Assembly (NCBI GenBank): GCA_023230265.1
Contig: JALNXR010000026.1
Location: 1-14,346, forward strand
Length of the DNA stretch: 14,346 nt
Source of the DNA: Bacteroidales bacterium
GTDB lineage: Bacteria > Bacteroidota > Bacteroidia > Bacteroidales > UBA932
Direction: 5' to 3'
How positions within the stretch are numbered: position 1 is the stretch's first letter; every line of letters starts with the position of its first letter. Of this stretch, positions 7,622 to 14,346 are shown one piece after another. The notes beneath the pieces are model-generated. The model made no database searches. It saw only the letters and a program-made list of their open reading frames with translations, and was not told the DNA's origin. The translations under genes and the position numbers were made by a program.

Positions 7622-8506
7622 ATGAGCCATAATTTAATATGCATACTCGGACCAACTGCCTCCGGCAAGACGAAATATGCCGTCAGGCTGGCTGCCGAAA
7701 CCGGCGGAGAGATTATCTCCGCAGACTCCAGACAGGTTTACAGGGGGATGGATATCGGAACGGGAAAGGATCTGGACGACTATGTTTTCAATGGTGAAAA
7801 AATACCTTATCACCTTATTGACATTGTTGATCCCGGAACAAAGTACAATATTTTCGAATATAAAAAAGACTTTTGCAAAGCCTTTACAGACATTATTTCC
7901 CGTGGTCGGCAGCCCATACTCTGCGGCGGGTCAGGGCTCTACATAGAATCTGTCACCAGAGGCTACAGGCTCGCAGAGGTACCCCCTGACCCGCAGCTCC
8001 GGGCAAATCTTGAGAAGCTCTCCATGGATGAACTTACACAACGGCTGGCATCAATGAAAAGGCTTCACAATATTACTGATCTGGACAGTAAAAAGAGGGT
8101 CATCAGAGCTATTGAGATTGCCATGTACGAAATTGACAATCCTGATGAATACGAAAGCGATAACTCCAGCGGCCCTAAGTTTACTACCAGATATATAGGA
8201 ATATCTGTCTCCAGGGAAGAGAGAGTTGTCAGGATTGATAAGCGCCTGAAAGAAAGGCTCAGGGGAGGTATGATAGAGGAGGTGGAGAGGCTTCTTGCCG
8301 GAGGACTGACTCCGGAAGATCTTATATATTACGGACTTGAATACAAGTATGTAACTTTATATATAACAGGGAAGTTAACTTACAACCAGATGGAAGAGCA
8401 ACTTGCCATAGCTATTCATCAGTTTGCAAAACGGCAGATGACCTGGTTCAGGGGGATGGAACGCAGAGGCATAAAGATTGAGTGGATTACCACAGATAAA
8501 TTGTGA
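7622..8506 (+). CDS. miaA: tRNA dimethylallyltransferase
   Basis: MiaA adds a dimethylallyl group to N6 of A37 in tRNAs that read codons starting with U. The 294-aa protein has the P-loop GPTASGKT at residues 10-17, the ISADSRQVYRGMDIGTGK block that binds tRNA and prenyl donor, and GGSGLYI at 102-108. The C-terminal KRQMTWFR segment is typical, and the protein is near the usual length. The P-loop lies so close to the N-terminus that no later start is possible. No Shine-Dalgarno precedes the ATG. It is the last housekeeping gene before the AT-rich defence-like operon, which starts 80-110 nt further on. Confidence 0.95.
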   Translation: MSHNLICILGPTASGKTKYAVRLAAETGGEIISADSRQVYRGMDIGTGKDLDDYVFNGEKIPYHLIDIVDPGTKYNIFEYKKDFCKAFTDIISRGRQPILCGGSGLYIESVTRGYRLAEVPPDPQLRANLEKLSMDELTQRLASMKRLHNITDLDSKKRVIRAIEIAMYEIDNPDEYESDNSSGPKFTTRYIGISVSREERVVRIDKRLKERLRGGMIEEVERLLAGGLTPEDLIYYGLEYKYVTLYITGKLTYNQMEEQLAIAIHQFAKRQMTWFRGMERRGIKIEWITTDKL

Positions 8507-8557
8507 CTTCAAGATTATTATTGTCTTGCTGTTTTCCACCTCCTTTCCTGACACTTC

Positions 8558-8589
8558 TTTGCTTTTAATTTTGAAATTATATAACTTTG
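8558..8589 (+). promoter_or_regulatory. Complete Bacteroidetes promoter of the XRE/helicase/KilA-N/methyltransferase operon
   Basis: TTTG at 8558-8561 is followed after exactly 20 nt by TAACTTTG at 8582-8589. This matches the Bacteroidetes housekeeping sigma consensus (TTTG, 19-21 nt, TAnnTTTG). Transcription would begin near 8593-8596, about 20 nt before the ATG at 8617. It is the only promoter in the window with both elements at ideal spacing. Confidence 0.7.
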
Positions 8590-8600
8590 ACAAAGTTGTC
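8583..8600. promoter_or_regulatory. Dyad operator overlapping the operon promoter
   Basis: AACTTTG, A, CAAAGTT (8583-8597) is a perfect 15-bp inverted repeat. A second overlapping dyad GACAA-AG-TTGTC spans 8589-8600. The left arm is nearly the whole -7 element, so a protein bound here would block RNA polymerase. The neighbouring XRE regulator is the obvious candidate ligand, by analogy with controller proteins of restriction-modification systems. That pairing is inference. Confidence 0.6.
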
Positions 8601-8616
8601 CAAAAAGTTAAGTCAA

Positions 8617-8913
8617 ATGGCAAAGGAATCCTTTGGTAAATATATAAGGAGGTTAAGAGAAGTGAATAATCTCCCATTGCGCAAAGTGGCGGCTCAACTG
8701 GATATTGATACTTCAACTCTTAGTAAAGTTGAACGAGGGAAAAGGCCCATCTCAATTGACTATTTAAAACCATTAAGCGAAATATTGAAAACAGATTGCA
8801 AAGAACTTCAGGTAAGGTTTTTAGAAGACAGTATAAATGCAAATTATGGGAAATTAGAGTATTTAATAGACGGGCTGAATGAAGTTATTAACCAATTAAA
8901 AGAGAAAAAATAA
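8617..8913 (+). CDS. XRE-family HTH regulator (controller-like)
   Basis: This is a 98-aa DNA-binding protein from the ATG at 8617. An in-frame TTG at 8587 lies inside the -7 promoter element and is rejected as the start. Residues about 6-65 form a lambda-Cro/C1-type helix-turn-helix, with LRKVAAQLDIDTSTLSKVER as the core helices. The last 35 residues form a charged helix that could dimerise. Small regulators of this type with the FGxYIRxLR...LPLRKVA pattern often precede restriction-modification genes in Bacteroidetes. Its stop codon abuts the helicase ATG (TAAATG), so the two are translationally coupled. It probably represses its own operon through the dyad at 8583-8600. Confidence 0.88.
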   Translation: MAKESFGKYIRRLREVNNLPLRKVAAQLDIDTSTLSKVERGKRPISIDYLKPLSEILKTDCKELQVRFLEDSINANYGKLEYLIDGLNEVINQLKEKK

Positions 8914-11900
8914 ATGCCAACTAAATTTTTTACAAATCAGAACGACAATAGTCTGCTCAAAAAATTTGAAGGAGTATTTACAAACATAGAAAGTATACGG
9001 CATTTTGATGCACTTGTTGGCTATTTCAGAGCCTCGGGTTATTTCAAACTCAGAGCTTTTTTGGATAAAATTCCAAAAATCAGAATTCTCGTTGGGATTA
9101 ATGTTGACCGACTAATTAAAAAATATCATGACAAAGGTCAACTTTACCTTGAAAATCCAGAAGAGACAAAAGCGGATTTTCTTGAAGAAATAATAAAGAA
9201 TATTCAGGAAGCTAACTACGATGAATTTACTGAGAATGGGATATTGCAATTTATTGATGACTTGGTTAGTGGTAGAATTGAATTAAGAGCACATCCAAAA
9301 AAGAAAATTCACGCCAAAGTTTATATTTTCAGATCTGCTTCATTCAATGAATACGCTCCTTGTGAAGTTATTACAGGCTCATCTAATCTGACAGATGCCG
9401 GTCTTGGAGTAAATCCTGAATCAAATTACGAGTTTAATGTCAGTCTACGCGACTATGAGGATGTGAAATTTGCTGCCGATGAATTTGAAAGCCTTTGGAA
9501 TGAATCAGTGCCAATATTAAAGGCAGAAGCAGAAAGGATAAGAAAGCAAACCTATTTGCGAGACGACTTTACCCCATTCGAGCTGTATATCAAAATGCTG
9601 ACTGAATATTTCGGCAAACGTGTTGATTACGACCCTTACAACATTGATTTATTATTACCACCAAAATACATTCGGTTAAAATACCAGTCGGATGCGGCAA
9701 ATCAAGGATATGCAATAATGATGAAGCATAATGGTTTTATATTAGCTGATGTTGTTGGTTTGGGCAAAACAATTATTGCCTGCATGATTATTAAAAAGTT
9801 CGTTTATGAAAATGGCACACATACAAAAGTTTTAGTAGTTGTTCCTCCTGCAATCGAAGATAGTTGGAGAAGAACTGTTAAGGATTTTGAACTTGACAAT
9901 CATTTTACATTTATTACAATTGGAAGCCTGCATAAAATAATCGACAGGGATAACTACTCATATCCAAATCCGGAGGAAATTGATTTAATTGTAGTAGATG
10001 AATCACACAAATTCAGAAACGATTACACCGAAATGTACCTTGCCTTACAGGAAATCTGTAAAAAATCCCGGTCAAGAGCTGCTGAAAATGGAGATACAAG
10101 AAAGAAAGTGATTCTAATTTCTGCAACACCTCTAAACAACAGACCACAGGACATTGAAAATCAACTTTATCTTTTCCAGGACAGAAGAGATAGTACATTG
10201 GAAAATATTCGCAACCTTCAGGAGTATTTCAAACCGATAAATGAGCAGTATAAAAAGCTTGCTTATGAAAAGGAATTAAATATCAAGAAGCTAAAATCCT
10301 TATTCCAAAAGTTAAGAGACGACGTTGTTGAGCCATTGGTAATTCGTAGAACAAGAACAGATATTGAAAACAATAAGGAATATCTTGAAGATTTAAATAC
10401 CCAGGGTATAAAGTTTCCCAAAGTGGGCGACCCGATAGCACTTTACTATGAATTGAACGGAAAACAAAGCGAACTTTTTTATGATACAGTATCACTCATT
10501 ACCAATCTCGATGAAAAGGGAAACAAAATTGATGGTTTAGGCTACTATCGTTACCGTGCCATTGAGTTCCTGTCAAAAGAAGAAGACAGGAAAATGTATG
10601 GTAATGTAGAATCCATATCAGGAAGGTTATCTGCGATCATGAAAACACTATTAGTTAAACGCCTTGAAAGTAGCTTTTATGCTTTTACACAATCATTATC
10701 AAGATTTCAGAAGGCCATAGATAATATGCTTGGAATGTTTGATGATGACAGGATTTATATTGCTCCTGATTTGGATATTAATAAACTTCTGGAAGAAGGA
10801 TTGAGCTATGATGAAATTGAAGCTAAAATTAATGAAAAAGGTGGGAACAATAAGGAATACAAGAAAAATGCTTTTGATAAAAACTTTATTGTCCTTTTAA
10901 AACAAGACAAAGAAAAAGTAGATGATTTAATAGAACGTTGGAGTAGGGTTAAGGAAGATCCTAAACTGATAGAATTTGCAAAACATATTCAGAATGAATT
11001 TTTTAAACCTAAGCAAAATATTAGTGGGAAATTGATAATTTTTTCGGAATCAAAGGAAACGGCTCAGGAACTTACAATTAAACTTTCTAGAGTTACTAAG
11101 AAAAAGGTATTAAAGGTAAGTGCAGAGAACAGAATGTACGTTGAAAATATAATCAGAGATAATTTTGATGCCAACCTTGAAGAAGAAAAATGGCAAAATG
11201 ATTACGATGTTATCATTACAACGGAAGTGTTGGCTGAGGGTATTAATCTGCACCGGAGTAATGTAATTGTCAATTATGATGTGCCTTGGAACTCAACTCG
11301 TTTAATGCAACGCATTGGTCGTGTTAATCGTATTGGTTCAAGAGCAGGAAGAATATATGTTTACAATTATTATCCTTCTTCACAAGGTGATGCTCAAATT
11401 CACCTGGTGAACAATGCCTTGAGGAAATTACAGGCATTTCATACCGCTTTTGGGGAAGACAACAAGGTGTTTTCAATACTTGAAGAGAAAGGAGCGGGAG
11501 CCTTGTTTGGAAATAAAATTCAAAAAGAAGAAAGTGAAATCCTTAAATACCTCAATGAATTAAGAGATTTCAGGAAAAAGCATCCGAAAATTTTCAACGA
11601 TATATCCAAAATTCCAAACAAAGCACGATGTGGCAGAGAAGTGCCTGATGATAGTAAACAATTAACATTATTAAACACAGAAACAGATGAAATAAACTAT
11701 CCGTTGCAAAAGACCTCCTTAACATATTTAAAAAGCGAGAGCCATCCGGGAATTTTTTGCTTGATCACTCCTGAAATGAATATTATTGAACTCAATTTTC
11801 TACAGGCAGTCAAATTGTTTAAAGCAACCGATATCGAGAAAGCGATTTCACTTCACGAACTGCATCATAAACAAACCTTGGCAGGACTTGAATATTTCAA

Positions 11901-12279
11901 GTCAGAAAAGAATCAGGAAATTATGCAAACAGTTACCCGAAAAAATCTTAGTCCTGCAGAAAATAAAGCATTAACCAACTTGACAGAGGCAGTGAAATGT
12001 GCACCTACTGAACAAAAACGGAATACTTTGCTGCGTGCACGAGAAATTATACAACGTGGGACCTATGCCTCCAAAGGTTTTCCAAAAGCTATTAATGATT
12101 TTTTTGTATCAAACCTACATACTTTACAAATAGATAAAGAGATGTTTATCAGTCAGTTTTTTATAAATGTTCTCGACAGGTACGACATTTTTGTAAATGC
12201 TGAAGAAATCCAGCAAGCAAATAACATACATAGGGGCATTATTAACCCCCAAATTGTATTAACGGAAAGTTTCAGCTAA
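8914..12279 (+). CDS. PLD-nuclease/SNF2-helicase fusion, putative defence effector
   Basis: This 1121-aa cytoplasmic protein is probably an ATP-driven DNA translocase. Residues about 1-200 form a phospholipase-D-like domain with a single HxK site (H133, K135) and GSSN at 155-158, a layout seen in PLD-type nucleases. The SNF2/superfamily 2 motor follows: motif I DVVGLGKT (279-286), motif II DESH (362-365), motif III SAT (403-405), a large insertion, and motif V/VI ending in QRIGRVNR (799-806). The last 240 residues or so match nothing I recognise. It resembles helicases of DISARM (DrmD-like) and other restriction-like loci, but the fused PLD domain means identity with DrmD should not be assumed. 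It is the second gene of the operon. Nuclease activity is inferred, not shown. Confidence 0.88.
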   Translation: MPTKFFTNQNDNSLLKKFEGVFTNIESIRHFDALVGYFRASGYFKLRAFLDKIPKIRILVGINVDRLIKKYHDKGQLYLENPEETKADFLEEIIKNIQEANYDEFTENGILQFIDDLVSGRIELRAHPKKKIHAKVYIFRSASFNEYAPCEVITGSSNLTDAGLGVNPESNYEFNVSLRDYEDVKFAADEFESLWNESVPILKAEAERIRKQTYLRDDFTPFELYIKMLTEYFGKRVDYDPYNIDLLLPPKYIRLKYQSDAANQGYAIMMKHNGFILADVVGLGKTIIACMIIKKFVYENGTHTKVLVVVPPAIEDSWRRTVKDFELDNHFTFITIGSLHKIIDRDNYSYPNPEEIDLIVVDESHKFRNDYTEMYLALQEICKKSRSRAAENGDTRKKVILISATPLNNRPQDIENQLYLFQDRRDSTLENIRNLQEYFKPINEQYKKLAYEKELNIKKLKSLFQKLRDDVVEPLVIRRTRTDIENNKEYLEDLNTQGIKFPKVGDPIALYYELNGKQSELFYDTVSLITNLDEKGNKIDGLGYYRYRAIEFLSKEEDRKMYGNVESISGRLSAIMKTLLVKRLESSFYAFTQSLSRFQKAIDNMLGMFDDDRIYIAPDLDINKLLEEGLSYDEIEAKINEKGGNNKEYKKNAFDKNFIVLLKQDKEKVDDLIERWSRVKEDPKLIEFAKHIQNEFFKPKQNISGKLIIFSESKETAQELTIKLSRVTKKKVLKVSAENRMYVENIIRDNFDANLEEEKWQNDYDVIITTEVLAEGINLHRSNVIVNYDVPWNSTRLMQRIGRVNRIGSRAGRIYVYNYYPSSQGDAQIHLVNNALRKLQAFHTAFGEDNKVFSILEEKGAGALFGNKIQKEESEILKYLNELRDFRKKHPKIFNDISKIPNKARCGREVPDDSKQLTLLNTETDEINYPLQKTSLTYLKSESHPGIFCLITPEMNIIELNFLQAVKLFKATDIEKAISLHELHHKQTLAGLEYFKSEKNQEIMQTVTRKNLSPAENKALTNLTEAVKCAPTEQKRNTLLRAREIIQRGTYASKGFPKAINDFFVSNLHTLQIDKEMFISQFFINVLDRYDIFVNAEEIQQANNIHRGIINPQIVLTESFS

Positions 12280-12297
12280 TGTTTTAAATAATGTTAA

Positions 12298-13140
12298 ATG
12301 ACAAAAAGTAAATTAATCAGCGTCAAAGGTCAACAAATTACATTTTATTCGTTAAGATCAGATGACTATATCTCTTTAACAGATATGGCCAAATATAGGG
12401 ATGTTGAAAGAACTAATTATGTCATTCAGAACTGGATGCGCACAAGAAGTGCAATTGAGTTTTGTGGATTATGGGAGTTGTTGCACAATCCTGATTTTAA
12501 ACGCATCGAATTCGATGCGTTTAAAAATGAATCGGGGTCAAATAGTTTTACACTAACACCTCAGAAATGGATTGAAGCTACGAATGCAAAAGGGATTGTA
12601 TCAAGATCAGGAAGATATGGGGGAACTTTTGCGCACAAAGACATTGCTTTTGAGTTCGCAACATGGATAAGCGCAGAATTCAAGTTCTATTTTATTAAGG
12701 AGTTTCAACGTTTAAAAGAAGAGGAAAACCAACGTTTGTCACTGGAATGGAATTTACACAGAACACTCACCAAAATCAATTACCGGATTCATACCGATGC
12801 GATTAAAGAAAACATAATACCCCCAGAAGTCACAAAAGAACAAGCTTCTGTAATTTACGCCAACGAAGCAGACATGCTAAATGTAGCCATGTTTGGAAAA
12901 ATTGCCGGGCAATGGAGAAAGGAAAATCCCGGGAAAGACGGGAATATCAGGGATTATTCAACCATTGAACAATTGCTGGTTCTGGCCAATCTCGAAAGTT
13001 TGAATGCAGAATTCATCCGAATGCAAATTCCTATGAGTGAACGCCTGATTAAATTAAACCAATCAGCCATTACACAGATGAGATCGTTGACCGCAACTCC
13101 CTATATCAAAAAAATGAACAAAGAGAATAAACCGGAATAA
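12298..13140 (+). CDS. KilA-N domain protein
   Basis: This 280-aa protein has an N-terminal KilA-N domain (about residues 15-140). It shows YISLTDMAKY, the NWMRTRSAIEF segment and the highly conserved GRYGGTFAHKDIAFEF (105-120). KilA-N is a presumed DNA-binding fold found in phage proteins and in many bacterial accessory genes. The rest is a conserved helical region (about 150-270) with the IHTDAIKENIIPP and IYANEADMLN stretches typical of the Bacteroidetes form. Such genes are often inserted in restriction-modification operons, but no biochemical role is established. It starts 18 nt after the helicase and ends 1 nt before the methyltransferase ATG, so it is clearly part of the operon. The coding sequence contains a 32-bp perfect palindrome. 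Confidence 0.9.
   Translation: MTKSKLISVKGQQITFYSLRSDDYISLTDMAKYRDVERTNYVIQNWMRTRSAIEFCGLWELLHNPDFKRIEFDAFKNESGSNSFTLTPQKWIEATNAKGIVSRSGRYGGTFAHKDIAFEFATWISAEFKFYFIKEFQRLKEEENQRLSLEWNLHRTLTKINYRIHTDAIKENIIPPEVTKEQASVIYANEADMLNVAMFGKIAGQWRKENPGKDGNIRDYSTIEQLLVLANLESLNAEFIRMQIPMSERLIKLNQSAITQMRSLTATPYIKKMNKENKPE
12495..12526. repeat. Perfect 32-bp palindrome within the KilA-N gene
   Basis: TTTTAAACGCATCGAA is followed immediately by its exact reverse complement, with the centre between 12510 and 12511 and a GAATTC core. It encodes FKRIEFDAFK (residues 67-76). The next base pair outward (A opposite A) no longer matches, so 32 bp is the full extent. Confidence 0.95.
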
Positions 13141-13141
13141 T

Positions 13142-14346
13142 ATGACAGCTAACAGAATTCAGTTACAAAATGCATTACATAAACCTTACGACAGGATTCT
13201 TTTTTCATGCGAAGTATTAAGTCCGGTTTTCGGTTCGGGATTTACATTAAACTCTTCGTTAATTCCGGCTCCTGTTAATCCAAACAAATCGGAATCTGCT
13301 TCCATTGATAAAGTATGGATTTACGGGAAAATCCTACTTGACGATAGCACTGAAATAACCTGTTATGAAGTATTGCTTCAGCCCAAAGTACGAATAGAAC
13401 AAAGCAAAGTCGCCATTCAGCAGTATGTGCGAAAACTACTTACTGCCGGGCAGGCTGCCTTAATCAACTTTGTTGCTTCGGCCAATAAAAATGTATGGAG
13501 GCTTACTTTGGTTGCTAAAGACAGTATATTAACCGATAAAGGTGTAAAAGAAAAAAACACTAATGCCAAGCGGTACACTTTTTTGTTAGGTCCTTCTGAA
13601 ACCTGTAAAACTGCTGCCGAACGCTTCGAAGTACTAAGCTCAGAAAAAGAAATCACATTTCAAACGCTTATAAACGCTTTTTCTGTTGAAAAACTAAGTA
13701 AGGTCTTTTTTGATGAGTACACCTTGCACTATCAAAAATTCTGCGACTATTTACAGGAGTCTAATTTCCGGAAATCGGTCTTTAGTATCACTGTGCCGCA
13801 AAATGCAACTAAAGAAGAAAAAGACAAAGCTTGCAAACCCATTCGAGATTTTGTAAAGAAATTACTGGGGAGGATTGTGTTTCTCTACTTTGTACAAAAA
13901 AAGGGATGGCTAGGTGCAAACGATACGGAATACAAAGATGGATTAACCGATTTTATTAAAAAACTGTTTACCCAATCGGGCGGTGATGAAACTTTCTATC
14001 CGAACTGGCTTACAGTTTTATTCTTTGAAACACTAAATAAGGAAAGGGTTAATGATGATTTTATAATGCCCGACGGCAAAAAGGTAAAAGTTCCTTTTCT
14101 GAATGGCGGTCTGTTTGATAAAGGAGAATATGATGGAGCTATATTAACACTTCCGGCTACGCTGTTTCACCAGGCAGATTTTGAAGACATGCTACTTGCT
14201 AGAAATAATTTAAAGAACAGCCGTGGTTTTCTAGATTTTCTTGATGCCTTTAATTTTACGGTTTACGAAGACAGCCCCGATGAACATACAGTAGCCGTTG
14301 ACCCGGAAATGCTGGGGCATATTTTTGAGAACCTGCTGGAAGACAA
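13142..14346 (+). CDS. Eco57I-type DNA adenine methyltransferase, 3' end outside window
   Basis: The frame opens with ATG at 13142, one nucleotide after the KilA-N stop, and runs without a stop to the window edge (401 complete codons). The visible part is the N-terminal region typical of large Eco57I/type IIG-like modification enzymes. It has an IYGKILLDD...YEV segment near 60-80, AFSVEKLSKVFFDEY in the middle, FLYFVQKKGWLG at 247-258, VPFLNGGLFD at 317-326, and PEMLGHIFENLLED at 388-401. In relatives this last block precedes the SAM-binding domain and the NPPY catalytic motif, which here must lie beyond 14346. The expected reaction is N6-adenine methylation of host DNA. A nuclease activity in the N-terminus is possible but unproven. 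It shares the operon with the PLD-helicase protein. Confidence 0.85.
   Translation, partial: MTANRIQLQNALHKPYDRILFSCEVLSPVFGSGFTLNSSLIPAPVNPNKSESASIDKVWIYGKILLDDSTEITCYEVLLQPKVRIEQSKVAIQQYVRKLLTAGQAALINFVASANKNVWRLTLVAKDSILTDKGVKEKNTNAKRYTFLLGPSETCKTAAERFEVLSSEKEITFQTLINAFSVEKLSKVFFDEYTLHYQKFCDYLQESNFRKSVFSITVPQNATKEEKDKACKPIRDFVKKLLGRIVFLYFVQKKGWLGANDTEYKDGLTDFIKKLFTQSGGDETFYPNWLTVLFFETLNKERVNDDFIMPDGKKVKVPFLNGGLFDKGEYDGAILTLPATLFHQADFEDMLLARNNLKNSRGFLDFLDAFNFTVYEDSPDEHTVAVDPEMLGHIFENLLED

Noticed and set aside
8587..8616. TTG start for the XRE gene adding 10 residues
   Set aside because: It lies within the -7 promoter element and upstream of the expected transcript start; the ATG at 8617 begins at the usual family start.
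13417..13656. 79-codon minus-strand frame
   Set aside because: Entirely antisense to the Eco57I-type methyltransferase, which has convincing family motifs in the opposite strand.

Overview
This window most likely comes from a Bacteroidota chromosome, probably a Bacteroidales member. The phosphoglycerate kinase is closely Bacteroides-like. The promoter elements I can find follow the Bacteroidetes pattern (TTTG, about 20 nt, then TAnnTTTG). Start codons mostly lack a clear Shine-Dalgarno. The KilA-N protein and the XRE regulator are of types common in this phylum. No RNA genes, IS elements or CRISPR arrays were found.

Left part (1-3174, + strand, fairly AT-rich): the 3' portion of an unrecognised beta-rich protein cut by the window edge. 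A compact set follows: a double-domain GNAT acetyltransferase, a cysteine-rich DUF3795 protein, and a CPBP-type membrane protease overlapping it by 17 bp. These look like accessory genes.

Central part (about 3290-8506): housekeeping genes. A cold-shock protein with its own intrinsic terminator and pgk lie on the minus strand. A PF10672-type methyltransferase diverges from pgk and is followed by lgt (lipoprotein maturation). smpB (trans-translation) is convergent to lgt and divergent from miaA (tRNA A37 prenylation).

Right part (8558-14346, + strand, AT-rich): an apparent horizontally acquired anti-phage or restriction-modification-like operon starting directly after miaA. Order and spacing: XRE regulator, 0 nt, a 1121-aa PLD-nuclease/SNF2-helicase fusion, 18 nt, a KilA-N protein, 1 nt, and an Eco57I-type DNA methyltransferase that runs off the window. 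The operon is preceded by a full Bacteroidetes promoter whose -7 element is built into a perfect 15-bp dyad, a strong candidate autoregulatory operator. By inference the methyltransferase marks self DNA, the helicase-PLD protein translocates on and possibly cleaves unmarked DNA, and the XRE protein sets expression. The role of KilA-N is unknown. Its gene contains a perfect 32-bp palindrome. Whether this is a DISARM-like, type IIG-like or distinct system depends on genes beyond position 14346.
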